Assembly: GCF_001039355.2 (NCBI RefSeq)
Contig: NW_019775797.1
Span: 27,337-63,455 of the forward strand
Direction: 5' to 3'
DNA: 36,119 nt
From: Lingula anatina
Taxonomy: Eukaryota > Brachiopoda > Lingulata > Lingulida > Lingulidae
Part shown: positions 20,325 through 31,003 of the stretch, one piece after another
Numbering within the stretch: the first letter of the stretch is position 1
How the letters are laid out: each line of letters starts with the position of its first letter
The notes under the pieces: generated by a model
What the model saw: only the letters and a program-made list of their open reading frames with translations
What the model was told of the DNA's origin: nothing
The model's database searches: none
Translations under genes and position numbers: made by a program

Positions 20325-22111
20325 ACTGAGACTTGGGGTACTTAACGTGAGCTCTGTAGGCTTGGTGTTTGATATCTAACAGCTCTTTGATCTCAGTACA
20401 GTTGTCATCAAACCAGTCTCTGTGCTTCCCAGTAGAAGGGCCTAAGACCCCATTTCCAGATATTTTAGATCGATCTATCCCTGTGGGGAGTCTCACTAGA
20501 TTACTGTCAGTTTAGCCGGCTTAAGCGTCTGTCCCACCTACTAAAAGCTGTAAGGGGGTAATTAACTGTCGTGTGCGCTCGGCTGGCTGCAATTTAGCGT
20601 GAACCCCAAGGGAGTTAGGTCGATCCAGATCTAAATCTCTGGATCGATCTAAATCTCTGGGAATGCACGGAATATACTCTAAGCATTTCATAGCAAAATT
20701 ATACAATGTCTCATGCAATGCAGCCCATGCTGCTTCCACTCTCTGGTTGTCTTTTACAGTGGACTTAATGTTTTTTTCCAATGTGTCAACAAAGTTTTGC
20801 TTGATGTTGTTTAGTTTCAGCTTGTTGACATTCAGGCGTTCGGGCGCTTTCATACCTTGTGGACAAGAGAATGAGGTCGACGGTGTGCAATTTTTCTTTA
20901 CTTTATTTTGAGTATTATGATATATCAGGCCCGTATAGTCAATGAGGTTCGGGGGGGGGGGGGGGGGNNNNNNNNNNNNNNNNNNNNNNNNNNNNNNNNN
21001 NNNNNNNNNNNNNNNNNNNNNNNNNNNNNNNNNNNNNNNNNNNNNNNNNNNNNNNNNNNNNNNNNNNNNNNNNNNNNNNNNNNNNNNNNNNNNNNNNNNN
21101 NNNNNNNNNNNNNNNNNNNNNNNNNNNNNNNNNNNNNNNNNNNNNNNNNNNNNNNNNNNNNNNNNNNNNNNNNNNNNNNNNNNNNNNNNNNNNNNNNNNN
21201 NNNNNNNNNNNNNNNNNNNNNNNNNNNNNNNNNNNNNNNNNNNNNNNNNNNNNNNNNNNNNNNNNNNNNNNNNNNNNNNNNNNNNNNNNNNNNNNNNNNN
21301 NNNNNNNNNNNNNNNNNNNNNNNNNNNNNNNNNNNNNNNNNNNNNNNNNNNNNGGGGGGGGGGGGGGGGGTCCGAAAGAACCCCCTTTTGCCCGAAATGG
21401 TTCACTCTGGGTAGAATTTTTTCTAGGTTCATGAAGGTTTCATGGTAAAACGGAGAGTTCCCGTTTTCAGAACCCCCCTCCTTTTGAAATTGTTAGCTAT
21501 GTTCATGCAATATATTTCTTCTCTCTTTCAGAATGTCCCCCCAACTTCATCAGTGCCAACAATTCCTGCTACTTTGTAAATTCGGTAATTAACCAAAATT
21601 GGACAGAATCTCAAGCATTTTGTCAGAGGCTGGGCGCTAACTTGGTGGCCATAGAGTCCCGAACAGAGAACGAATTCATCATTAATATCTTAAGACTAAA
21701 CAACTTCGGTAAGTACCTGCACAAAACGCCAGGTGTGAACCGGTGTCACGAAACTGTGGGTCCGTGTGACAGAAAGCCCGCCCTCTATATAGTTATAATA
21801 GTTAGAGTTAGTCTGACCTAAGTGGGCCAAAATCTAGGGCGAGGCTCACCTGTACAAAGTAATTGGAAGCGGACCCTCTGTCACGGGGGACATTGTGGCA
21901 CATGACACCGGCACACAACAAACGCAAAAATGAAAAAAAAAAATATATATATATATATATATAAATACAAGACCAACAATGTATTAAATGAAATAAAGAA
22001 AAATTCAAAACTTTAATAAAAAAATTAATGCCTTGGTAAAACAGATTTATTTAAGCCTGAGTCTATAATATACGATATTACACCTGATACTAGGCGCAAT
22101 TAGAGGAATTT

Positions 22112-22170
<59 letters not shown>

Positions 22171-22669
22171 CAAAATTATTTTCGAACCAACTAAATGTCA
22201 TACCATGAAAAGTAGTATTATTCACTTGTTTACCTGTTTTCTCAAGAGCAAGCTGACTGTTGTTCCTGTTCGTCAAACTGTCCCCGCTCAACAATATGTC
22301 TCCTTTCAAAATGCAGATGTCACTTCACTTTTAGTGGAAGTATCTTTTATCGCCCGTCGTCATTTATTCATCCTTTTTTCCTTTCTTCCAGCCGCCATCG
22401 CATCTCCCCCTGCCTGGTGGATCGGCGCCACTGACACCCAGACAGAAGGACACTTCGTATGGGCTGTGCTGAACACCACAGTGGACACGTGGTTTGGCCG
22501 GAAGCCAGACAACGCCAACAGAGGGCAGGACTGTGCTACAATACGATTCTACCGGAAAGTAACCTGGAATGACAAGGCTTGTCGCTACCGACGGGGGTGT
22601 ATTTGTGAACTGCAAATTAGAGCGGATTCAGAGAGGCGTCCTAAGAGATCCGCGGATCAAATATGGTGA
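17879..22669 (+). CDS. Type II transmembrane C-type lectin receptor, copy B, apparently complete
   Basis: Four coding exons: 17879-17951, 18421-18828, 21532-21708 and 22392-22669. All introns are phase 1 with GT-AG ends; 936 nt, 311 aa. The cytoplasmic tail (about 1-109) carries SYFNAE, YTPL at about 58 and YDYV at about 72. Next come a basic stretch and a membrane helix (about 110-130), then a short stalk. A long-form C-type lectin-like domain starts at about residue 161: ECPP/SCYF, FCQRLGANLVAIES, WIGATDTQTEG, KPD in the QPD position, WND, and GCICEL. WND is the usual calcium-site motif; KPD is non-standard. The last residues (RSADQIW) and the stop come from a MITE inserted in the exon. Intron 2 holds a LINE, a MITE and the assembly gap. 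It is a likely surface recognition receptor. Confidence 0.88.
18281..18302. repeat. (CT)n microsatellite
   Basis: Short CT run upstream of exon 2 of receptor copy B, orthologous in position to 4141-4207. Confidence 0.9.
20063..20112. repeat. (AT)n microsatellite
   Basis: Pure AT run inside the LINE. Confidence 0.95.
20118..20230. mobile_element. Possible RTE-type LINE 3' fragment
   Basis: Contains ttccactgttggacaaaggcctc, a phrase common in 3' ends of RTE-like retrotransposons. It sits between two AT microsatellites within the larger LINE. Short and uncertain. Confidence 0.35.
20264..20320. repeat. (AT)n microsatellite
   Basis: Pure AT run inside the LINE. Just before it a 20-base phrase, ttccagtagtcatct, is repeated. 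Confidence 0.95.
20446..20671. mobile_element. 226-bp PIF/Harbinger-like MITE inserted in the LINE
   Basis: Same family as 8011-8236: it starts gaccccatttcca after TAA and has inverted TAGATCGATCTA arms. It splits the LINE frame between CLEY and LGPST. The right-hand target copy is not clean, so the right end is approximate. Confidence 0.75.
20951..21370. other. Assembly gap flanked by poly-G
   Basis: 17 G, then 386 N (20968-21353), then 17 G. Low-complexity collapse of unknown true size. ORFs spanning it are artefacts. Confidence 0.98.
21944..21962. repeat. Short A/AT run
   Basis: Poly-A passing into (AT)n in the last intron of receptor copy B. Confidence 0.8.
22115..22170. repeat. (CA)n(GA)n compound microsatellite
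   Basis: Same place as the CA run at 6253-6294 in copy A, with an added GA tract. Confidence 0.95.
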
Positions 22670-22761
22670 TAAATTTAAAAAGCTTGCCGTTTAATTCCCA
22701 ATTAGACAACTATTAGGCAACAAGCATTCAATTGGGTCAGCCATATTTGATCCGCGGATCT
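22646..22761. mobile_element. Foldback MITE inside the last coding exon of receptor copy B
   Basis: AGATCCGCGGATCAAATATGG at the left end is mirrored by CCATATTTGATCCGCGGATCT at the right. About 116 bp. Copy A has no such element: its exon runs on to gagtcgactgattaa. The left arm is translated as the last residues of copy B and contains its TGA stop. Confidence 0.8.
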
Positions 22762-25700
22762 GTTAGTCTGCTGTTCGACTAAGATCGATTAACGAGCGTT
22801 ATTGTGGACATTGGGGTTATGAGTGCAATTTTTGTCTTTCTGCGTCATTGTTTTGTTCCTTGCTCACGTCCCTGGTATGCCGTTCTTGTTCATCTTATTA
22901 CTCAGTACAGTACCACATTAATACTTGTATGATAAGGTTTAAAAGGGATGTAGTGATTTACTGTGCTAAGTTCAGATTTAGTTGGGTTACCAAATTTATG
23001 GTGCCCCCAAATTAGTAGTTTTTCTTGCTTAACATTTTATAAACGCTGGATTGATCCTTATGGAATAAAGAACATTCTTCATTCTGTTTTAACGCACATA
23101 TAATACATGTATGTGTACGCACGTGCCTAAGCAATACTTACAGAGTCAAATTCATGTATTAAGTCAACTATTTTTTTTCTTTTCGTCTTTCGCATTAATT
23201 AGCTTTTGTTCCAATTTCACATTGGTGTTATGCAATACAATACATTCCGCATATCTCCTACATACCTGTAGTGTCAGAATCATTTATTTAAATAAGGAAA
23301 CCAAATGAAAAACTAAGTATATAGGTTGATTGATAATTTGTCAGTTAAGGCAATTTTTATGAATGCCAAGCTCAGATGAGACAAAGAGTATATAGAAAAT
23401 AAACAAATCTAATAATGTGTTTTTTTTTATTGTCCATCACTACAAGCACAAGTCTGTAATTTTGTCGTAACTGAGTGCCAAATGCGGTTTTAATCACAAA
23501 ATATTTTCCTTCAATTTATTTTCACAATTGTGGCATTTTAATTCTCACTGGATCAGCCAATGTTCCAGAACATTGGTGCCCATTGCAGAGTGGGTAAGAC
23601 GGGAGTAACTTGAGTGCACACTTGTCACATCTACCGCAATCACGACCGAATCCACTCCATTTGGGGAATCTTCTATCAACTCCGTGATCTAATATAAATA
23701 CGTTGAGACATGAAATCGCAAGCAGTAGGACACATAGGCCTACTATCGAAAAGTGCTTTACTTCGTCCTTTTGCTACGTCCGCGTAACAAAATACCACAA
23801 GCATGGCAACTCATTTAAAATGAGTACGATGCACGAAAATCTCTTTTGCAAAATATCTACTGTTATGTGGCTTGAACTTTAATATTTTAGAAAATAAATA
23901 AGCATTTGTTCTTCTGTAAAAGCACAGCGTATTTTTACCAATTAACCGTCAGGAGTCCTCACTAAGTTTACCATTTTGTTCCGCGATCGAGTGTTCTGTT
24001 TATATTTTGAATGAATGAATTGCTGTGACGCTGAAAATATAACTGTATTGCCAGTGAACATGATTCGCATTTTAGTCCGTTCCGCTGTTTCGTGTTTGAG
24101 GCACTTCCTTAAATATGTGGATAGGTGAGTGCCTACTGTAGTAAGTCTTGATACATGTTCTCAATTTATGTTAATGAAATTGTTTATCTTTAACCATGGC
24201 CCCTAATTATTTATGTTGCAGTGGTGATTTTTTTTATTGCAGGTGAAGATCTTTTTTGCAAATGACAGATGATATCAAACAACCTTTCAGAGATTGTTGT
24301 TTATGTAATTGTTTTCATATCTCTGTTGATAGAGATATAAAAGATAAAAGATAACAGATTTACTGAGTATGTGCACAGGACTAGATTATTGCTGCACACC
24401 AATAGCTGATGATTTACAATTTAATTGCTGGCTTACAATAGTCAAGCAGAAAGACAGAAAAGGAATGGAAAATGAAGAAAAGAAAAGAAGGGAAACAGAC
24501 ATTTTGCAATTTATTTGACATTAATCATTTCCTTATTTATTATACATTAACCAAGATTCACGAGCAAAATGTTGTAAAAGAACCCGCAAAATATGATATT
24601 GTGATTAGTGTTGAAAATGACACTGTATTTTGAAATTATATGCATTATCAGACTGGACCATAAAGCTTTCATATGTTTTGTGACATTTAAATTTTGATTT
24701 TATTTCATGTCGTAGAACTAGTATACACTGTGACAAAATAGGTCCATGTATTTTAAAAAAACTGGTGGTACTTGGTAATGAATGCAAATTAAATATAATG
24801 GTAATGTTTAATTTCCTTAATCTGCCAAATGTCTAGAGAAATTCTTTAACATGAAACAACCAAAAAGTGCATTTAAATCATTAACAATCCAACACATGGT
24901 GTAGATTGTAACATCATACTTCCTTTCTTTTGAAGGTGCATTTCTACTATCATTATGTTAATCTATCATTTTTCTACTTTTATAACTGGTCAGTTAATTG
25001 ATCAACATGTTTCACTATGTTGTATATGTTCAATAACACAATTTTAAGATATATATATATATATTCATAAAAATACTTTACTGCCAATGAGAATGAAACA
25101 AATCCGCTTATCTCATCAATGTCACATGTTACACAAATAACATTAAATAATATATATGTTAGCCAATTTTAGCTTGTACACGTACCACTGAAAATTTTGA
25201 TCAAATCTTTCGATATTGTTTTTGTACAAATATCAGTCATAACATCGTAAAATGGAATTGGGACTAAAACCTATACAGAAACTAACATATATCGCGCGAT
25301 CAACATAAATATTTTAAAGTATTCGCCAAAGTGGAAATAAATGAAAATGTAATCGAACATTCAGTTGGGCTCGTCTTGGCCGATCTTCCTACAAAATACA
25401 ACTAAAACATTTGTTTACAAGGATAGATTTGAATAAAATTTTAGCCACACAATAATGGCTTTTAAACACATAATACAGGCTCTGGAATTTCCCGCACACT
25501 TTTTAGTTTGCATATACTGATGAAAGTTACGATGTTGTCAAGGAAAAATGTCACCTCGACTAGCCAGTTTGGCGAACATAAACTCTGTTAAATCAAACAT
25601 TTCCAATTAAAATATTATAAATAGTATGAAGCTTAAAAACTCAATTAATATACCATTTTATCCGAAGTATTAGAAATTAAATTCTGTAGATAATATTAAC

Positions 25701-25832
25701 TTGTTTTGGTCAAATTTCCATTGTTTCACAAAACGAACACGACGTAACGTAATGGCGGTGAAAAACGACGTAAAATCCCTACGCCGAGACAGTATGTATC
25801 CTACTGCAAAGGTTGACCGAGTCATTACTAGA
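22762..25832. other. 3' flank of receptor copy B and long non-coding stretch
   Basis: Parallel to 6758-10169. A candidate poly(A) signal aataaa lies at 23064-23069. The region around 23596-23768 (minus) is the duplicate of the signal-peptide ORF at 7657-7824, with its ATG lost. The rest shows no gene. Confidence 0.5.
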
Positions 25833-26389
25833 CTAACATTTTTCCACATGAATCACCAAACCTTTTAAAAGTCGTGTGCCTTGAACTCCAGATACATGGT
25901 GGAGAGGTCGGTTGGTTTCAAATTCCACCTCTGATGCATTGACCTGAGGAGAGAGGCCGGTCATTCCGTACGGTCCGTAGGTCTGTCGATTGGTGAAGAA
26001 TTGTAGAATATTAAATACCACCTGACCGCGGTAAGCATCGTCGAAAGTCTCGAGGTAGACCCTAAAAGTGGCATTTTAAAGACATTGGAGAGGGCTTTTT
26101 AACGTTGCGATTCTTTTTGAAGAACATTTTAATGCATTTAATGACACTGAAATGTTTATATGCAAAATGACCAGATACAGTTAAAGACAGCAAAAAAATG
26201 CATGCAATGATGTGGAGAAGTAGCAAATCTAAAACCTTTTTATAGCATATTCTTATTATGTGTTTGAATGATCAGTAATTCATTTAAATAATTAACTCTT
26301 ATGAATGTTAATTGTAGGCTGCATGTACTTTCACAGAAATATTTTTCTCTTATAACCCTAAGCAATGTGGGTTTTATTTCTTATAAAAT

Positions 26390-26390
26390 A

Positions 26391-26437
<47 letters not shown>
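26390..26437. repeat. (ATT)n microsatellite
   Basis: About 15 ATT units, expanded relative to 10741-10763 in unit 1. Confidence 0.95.
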
Positions 26438-26438
<1 letters not shown>

Positions 26439-26444
26439 CACACT

Positions 26445-26570
26445 TGATGATGTATTCATTTTGGGCGAAGTGCTTTGTTGTCTCATGGCCGCCAATACCC
26501 CCTGCGTAGTGACCTTCTAGCCCTTGGTAAAAAAACTGAAATCTGGAATAAAACAAAACGAAAAGGAATT
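26445..26570 (-). repeat. Dispersed repeat with a conserved reading frame, copy 3
   Basis: Minus-strand frame FFYQGLEGHYAGGIGGHET then TKHFAQNEYI. It is the segmental counterpart of 12354-12480. Confidence 0.5.
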
Positions 26571-26850
26571 TAATGTATTTAAGTTGGTTTGGTGAAAAAT
26601 ACCAAACTTTTGATCCCTTATCGATGTGAGTGAACTCCTTCATGCTTTTTGTAAACTTGTACAAGTCTTGACGCTTCAAATTCCATTTCTCGCCATAATT
26701 GGGCTCCAAACATGATCCTTAATAACTAACATCAGTTTAAGTATTAGTATTCAACAGGGCATATTCAAGTCAGTTAAAGTGAAGCAGGTAAAAACCGAGC
26801 TTTTATCCAGGTAAAAAATCGCCTTATTTACCTTTGAAAGTACCACCTTA

Positions 26851-27028
26851 GACTGGGTTCCCATAAACGCATCGTACTAGCTTGGACGATCTAGCTCTGC
26901 GGGAATTCTAGCTAAGGTTCTTTAAGTGTCATCAGATTAAATGTAAATGTTTAGTAACTAGGGGGTAATTCAATTTCGTTATTCCCCCCCTAGGAGGTTA
27001 AGTATGAGTGTCAGACATTTAAGTTACA
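26851..27028. mobile_element. Truncated PIF/Harbinger-like MITE
   Basis: Begins GACTGGGTTCCCATAAACGCA after TTA, as at 12753, but has diverged inside. It is cut by the Tc1-like element at 27031, so the right terminal repeat is missing. Confidence 0.7.
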
Positions 27029-27030
27029 TA

Positions 27031-28066
27031 CAACATTGGTTAAAAAGGTTGTCCCACCTCCAATACCAGGCGTTGTTGTTTACGAACTATCACCTCACAC
27101 GTGTAAATTGTCATTAACAGTGATTTTTATTTCAGATACCATATATAGCATGCTTAATGGTTCAGAAAATACAAAATGGTGGTAACGATATCCGTATTTT
27201 ATATTATTTATTTGAATTTACGACATGTCCTCCCTCAAATACAATGTTTCACTGCGTTTGTCCATAAAATTTAAAAGACGCCACCAAATGTCTCCAAATG
27301 TACACACAATTAGCACTAGGGTGTGCTTGTTAACGGTCTCGTATCTAATCGTACCTGTCGCGTATCGTACCTGCCGCGTAGTGCAAATATCTCCTGTTGT
27401 CGGCACGACAAGCCATCGACAAGGGTAACAATTCTGTTTTGTATCGTCACAGTCTTCCTAAACAGATTGTAGGAGTTGGGCCAGATTTTTAGGGAGTTGG
27501 TTCTCCTCTGCATTGCACACTCCAATTCATGCCACAGGTGCTCAGTAGGGTTAGTATCAGGGCTCAAATGTGGTGGCTCTTTCCTCAGAACATTGTGTTT
27601 CTGCAACAAATCACTTACCAAACGAGAACTGTGTGTAAGTGTGCTGTCATGATGAAGCCTGGAGCTAGCCCTGAAGTCAGCTCTTGCAGATGGAGTGAAA
27701 TATGAACTGAGATTGTTACGTTCATTGATCTCAGAGGCACCGGAACCTGGTCAACCATCACTGGAATGAAACTGGTTTTGCTGAAGAATCAAGGTATTTT
27801 TTGTATCTCATCGATGGTCAAATGAGGGTCCATAGACATATAGCAGAATAGTTCTTGGAAGGGTGTTTGCTGGATAATATCGCCTGAGGCATGAGATCAG
27901 TCCACGTTTGGCGAGCAATTCAAGCCTGTGGTATTTGTACATTGTTCCTTCTGGAACAGAACGTTACTGGGGTATTTTACTGCAACATTCACAACAGATA
28001 TCTCACTCCATTTTATGAAGAAGTGACTTCAGGGCTGCTACAAACTTCATCTTGACAACACACTTG
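27031..28066 (-). mobile_element. Tc1/mariner-like element, right end missing
   Basis: Starts CAACATTGGTTAAAAAGG after TA, the terminal repeat of the complete element at 31004. On the minus strand it encodes SPDTNPTEHLWHELE, the typical Tc1 transposase C-terminus near the last catalytic residue. It continues past the centre into the start of the inverted arm and stops near 28066, joined to the apple-jacalin start. Frames are broken; no active transposase. Confidence 0.8.
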
Positions 28067-28097
28067 CTCGTAGTTGATGTACCGAACAACAAGCCAT

Positions 28098-28860
28098 ACT
28101 GTTCAGAAGTTTTTGTGCTCTTTAAATGTGGCATTCACCGCATAGCTCGCACTCTCTTCAGAGGCGCGGATAATAAAATGCAAAATTTACTTACTAATGT
28201 ACCAAAGTTAATAGATTTCTTACTTCACGAGGACGGCAATTTGAAAGACGCCTGTGATTAACTTCTATTATTGTTAGAATATGGAATAAAATATAAGTGT
28301 TTCAACTGTATGGGTTCTTTAGCAAACATAGTAACAGGCGAAAAGATCGATTAATTTAAGAAATATCCGGACCAAAGCTTCGATACACTTCCGCACACTA
28401 ACACTGTCAGCCGGTTACGGATATCGGATACGGATACCGGATACGGCCAAAAAGGCAGACTCAAAGAAATTATCAAATAGAGATTTAACATATATGTGCG
28501 TGACAAACAAAAGTAATTGTCAGGTTCCTTGCAAGTCTATACCTGTACATCCGTGACATTATAACGAATTCCTATAATCAGATCAACAAACAGTCACCAG
28601 TCGCCAGTAAACGAGATTATCAGGCAGAGAAAGGTTTTCACTGAAGGAATATTTTCATTTTTAGATTTTTCATTGTTTTTGGAAAGAGTGAGCAGGGGAA
28701 TTGGGTGTTACTAGTACGTCTATAGCTGCAGTTTGTTGGTGCATTTGATAAATGTAAAAACACTGACATCCCGCAGTCCCGTAGCCCGGGTTGGGGGGTG
28801 GGGGGTTCGTGAAAAAGGTTCCGTCTGGGTAAAATTTAACCTAGGTGCACGAAGGTCCAC

Positions 28861-28905
<45 letters not shown>

Positions 28906-29128
28906 TTAAAATTGCTGGCTGTAGGCAAGTTCAGTTATAAAATGCTTTGACTTAAAAATCGTCTTCATGGCTCTAGGATGAGTGCTGGTAACAACTGGCA
29001 AAGTGCCATGCATCGTCAATTTTTAAAAATAATTTGCTGTTATAACGTTTATGCATATATTTGTTGCGTGAAGAAATATATTTTGGTTTGAGGCATCGTT
29101 ACTTAGTATTTTAATGCGTTATATGTGG
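28098..29128. other. Flank of the broken apple-jacalin gene, no gene seen
   Basis: Matches 13595-15262 with deletions. It includes the conserved 39-base motif (28410-28448), a G-rich tract near 28793 and a 41-base poly-A at 28863-28903. Confidence 0.45.
28863..28903. repeat. Poly-A tract
   Basis: About 41 A residues. Unit 1 has no such run at the same place, so it may be a retroelement tail or a slippage product. Confidence 0.9.
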
Positions 29129-30037
29129 GGGAGGTAACCAGGTATACATATATACATGTACATGTATATAGTATGCAGTTTAATGAATCAGAACAACTTG
29201 TTTCAGCATATATAGTACATCAATGATTTTCTATGATGTGAAATACTTGTGGTGTATCACAAGTAAATGGGAAAAAATTGTATTTTTTTTAATCCTAGAA
29301 AAGAGAGGGAGGGGTGGTGTATTACAGTATTTTTTCACAGAAGTCTTCCCTGATTTCACTCCTCTATTTATGAGTCTTATAACTAGGGCAACTTGTTTCA
29401 GGAAATTTATTCATTTTATGTAACTTTTTCCTGGACCAGCATATGTTGGTCTAAATAACTGTATTGAGGACCAATTAATATACATTGTGTAAAATGCTCT
29501 GTAAAGAATAGTAAAAAAACGCTGAAAGCCGTTACAGTAAGAAAACGATCATTTATAAAGGCACTCTTAATAGCTTTTTGGAATATTTTCAATGACCATA
29601 AAATATATAAGGTATAAATTCTCCCAAAATAATGATAAGGTAAAGATAAAAACTGAATGAAAATGAAATATACACCATAACAGTTATTGCTAATGATCTG
29701 TATGACAGTGAAATTAATTCATCAAAAAAAGTACTTCATGTTATTATATGAGTGTTATGGACCTTGTATAGAACGCACTGCAATAGTTACATTATACAAA
29801 ATATACAAATATGAGAATAAAGTAATGTATAAGAAACAATGGATAATCAATCCGGTTTGCTGTCCAAAACAATTCTGATCTCGTTTATACTATCATCACT
29901 TTATGTTGGTAAATATGAGGCATATAAACAGCCTTCTCCACAACAAAATTTTCGATTGTATCCCAGCCTTCTGGCAAACCCTAAATACCACAGATCTGAA
30001 GGGATATGTGCACCCCCAGCAGGCATTGTTGCGTTGG

Positions 30038-30165
30038 ATAAACGTTGAAAACAGGTTGATACGTTGAATTGCCGTTCATCTACCTAAATTTAACGTCAAA
30101 TCAACGTTGATCCAGCCACGTCGAAACACCGTCATAATGTGACGTTGACTCAACGTTGTATTTTG
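30038..30165. repeat. Cluster of inverted AACGTTGA motifs
   Basis: Motifs such as aaacgttgaa, atcaacgttga, gacgttgactcaacgttg and tacgttgaat recur in both orientations in about 130 bases. Confidence 0.65.
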
Positions 30166-30486
30166 GTCAATGACACAACCTTGCAGTTATGGATTGCAAT
30201 TTAAAATATTAATTATTGAAAACGTGATACTTTGTTTATCAATACTGTAACTAAATTTATCAAAATAATAACAAAATGGTTTTAAAGTAAAAATAATAGT
30301 TGTTTTGTGTCTTTAGTTAACTAGTGAATTTTCTTAACTTGTTATTCAGAAATACATTCCAATAAACTGAATTCCTTGCAAGGTCAGCTAACATTAGGAT
30401 GAATAAGTTGCTGTAAATGTGATGGAGTTAACAGTTCTTGGTAACCTGTTATAGATAGATAGGTTGAGGTGACAGTGACTTTGTTT

Positions 30487-30510
30487 TATATCTATCTATC
30501 TATCTAACTA

Positions 30511-30560
<50 letters not shown>
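30487..30560. repeat. (TATC)n then (AT)n microsatellite
   Basis: tatctatctatctat passing into a long AT run. Confidence 0.95.
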
Positions 30561-30561
<1 letters not shown>

Positions 30562-30640
30562 GATCTGATAACTACGACGTCTTATCGTGTTTTTAATTCG
30601 TCTGATCTGATAACTACGACGTCTAATCGTGTTTTTAATT
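30559..30640. repeat. 42-base tandem duplication
   Basis: tctgatctgataactacgac plus the following bases occurs at 30559 and again at 30601, with one substitution seen. Confidence 0.85.
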
Positions 30641-30660
30641 TTTGTATAAACCGCCGCCAA

Positions 30661-30751
30661 TTGATCTTCCCGGCCCTAGCGATAGCAGCGTCATTGTATT
30701 GGGAGTCATCCTCTGTCACTTCAACATAAGGACCGAATCATGGCGCTGGCA
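30661..30751 (-). pseudogene. Orphan jacalin-like exon remnant, unit 2
   Basis: Counterpart of 15266-15407. It keeps the acceptor ataag but has a 9-base deletion that creates a stop (PAP then TGA), and its 3' part is cut off by the block ending at 30654. Confidence 0.7.
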
Positions 30752-30755
30752 CTTA

Positions 30756-30870
30756 TAATATGTAATGTAATGTAATGCAATGTAATGTAACATAACGTAA
30801 TGTAATGTACCATAACGAAACGTAACGCAACGCCATGCTGTGCAATACAATACAATACAATACAATAACG
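30756..30870. repeat. Pentanucleotide array (AATGT/AACGT/AATAC)
   Basis: Five-base units adjoining the jacalin remnant, as in unit 1. Confidence 0.85.
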
Positions 30871-31003
30871 GAACGTAATGAAAGTATTGTTTTGTAACAT
30901 TGTATGCTCTTTCAAAAATGATAAAATAATAACACAAGAAAGTGATAAATCACTCAATTATAAGGCTAAATCTACAGTCTAAAAATACGTGTGGATCAGT
31001 GTA

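Larger units (their letters stand above)
19324..20905 (-). mobile_element. Dead non-LTR (LINE) retrotransposon, minus strand
   Basis: Reading the minus strand from about 20880 down gives familiar LINE pieces in order. They are RLNVNKLKLNNIKQNFVDTL, LGPSTGKHRDWFDDN with EIKELLDIKHQAYRAH, then DIKDVYNVLREVYNP with ILERWTEQFDTALNRPSTI. Last is a C-terminal zinc-finger-like CPYCRKFFRAQIGLSSH near 19400. Stops, frameshifts, AT microsatellites and a MITE interrupt it. The family match is from memory of such polyproteins. It lies in intron 2 of receptor copy B and is absent from copy A. Confidence 0.75.
25833..28097 (-). pseudogene. Apple-jacalin lectin, unit 2 copy, disrupted
   Basis: The last exon survives intact at 26061-25833 (acceptor acttttag, three bases shorter in frame, NILQFFTNRQTYGPYG, stop TAG). 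At the other end only the start remains: ATG at 28097 reads MACCSV before running into a Tc1-like element. The rest of the apple exon and the jacalin exon 2 have been replaced by the transposon. It cannot make the protein found in unit 1. Confidence 0.75.
29129..30654. mobile_element. 1.5-kb block inserted in unit 2, unclassified
   Basis: It separates sequence matching 15262 from sequence matching 15300 in unit 1, replacing about 40 bases that include the end of the orphan jacalin exon. It holds AT-rich DNA, a cluster of AACGTTGA-type motifs (30038-30165), an AT microsatellite and a duplicated 42-base unit. No coding region recognised. Confidence 0.5.

Noticed and set aside
20521-21448. Long ORFs of 168-303 codons spanning the N gap
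   Set aside because: Produced by the run of N and poly-G; only the LINE fragment within is real.
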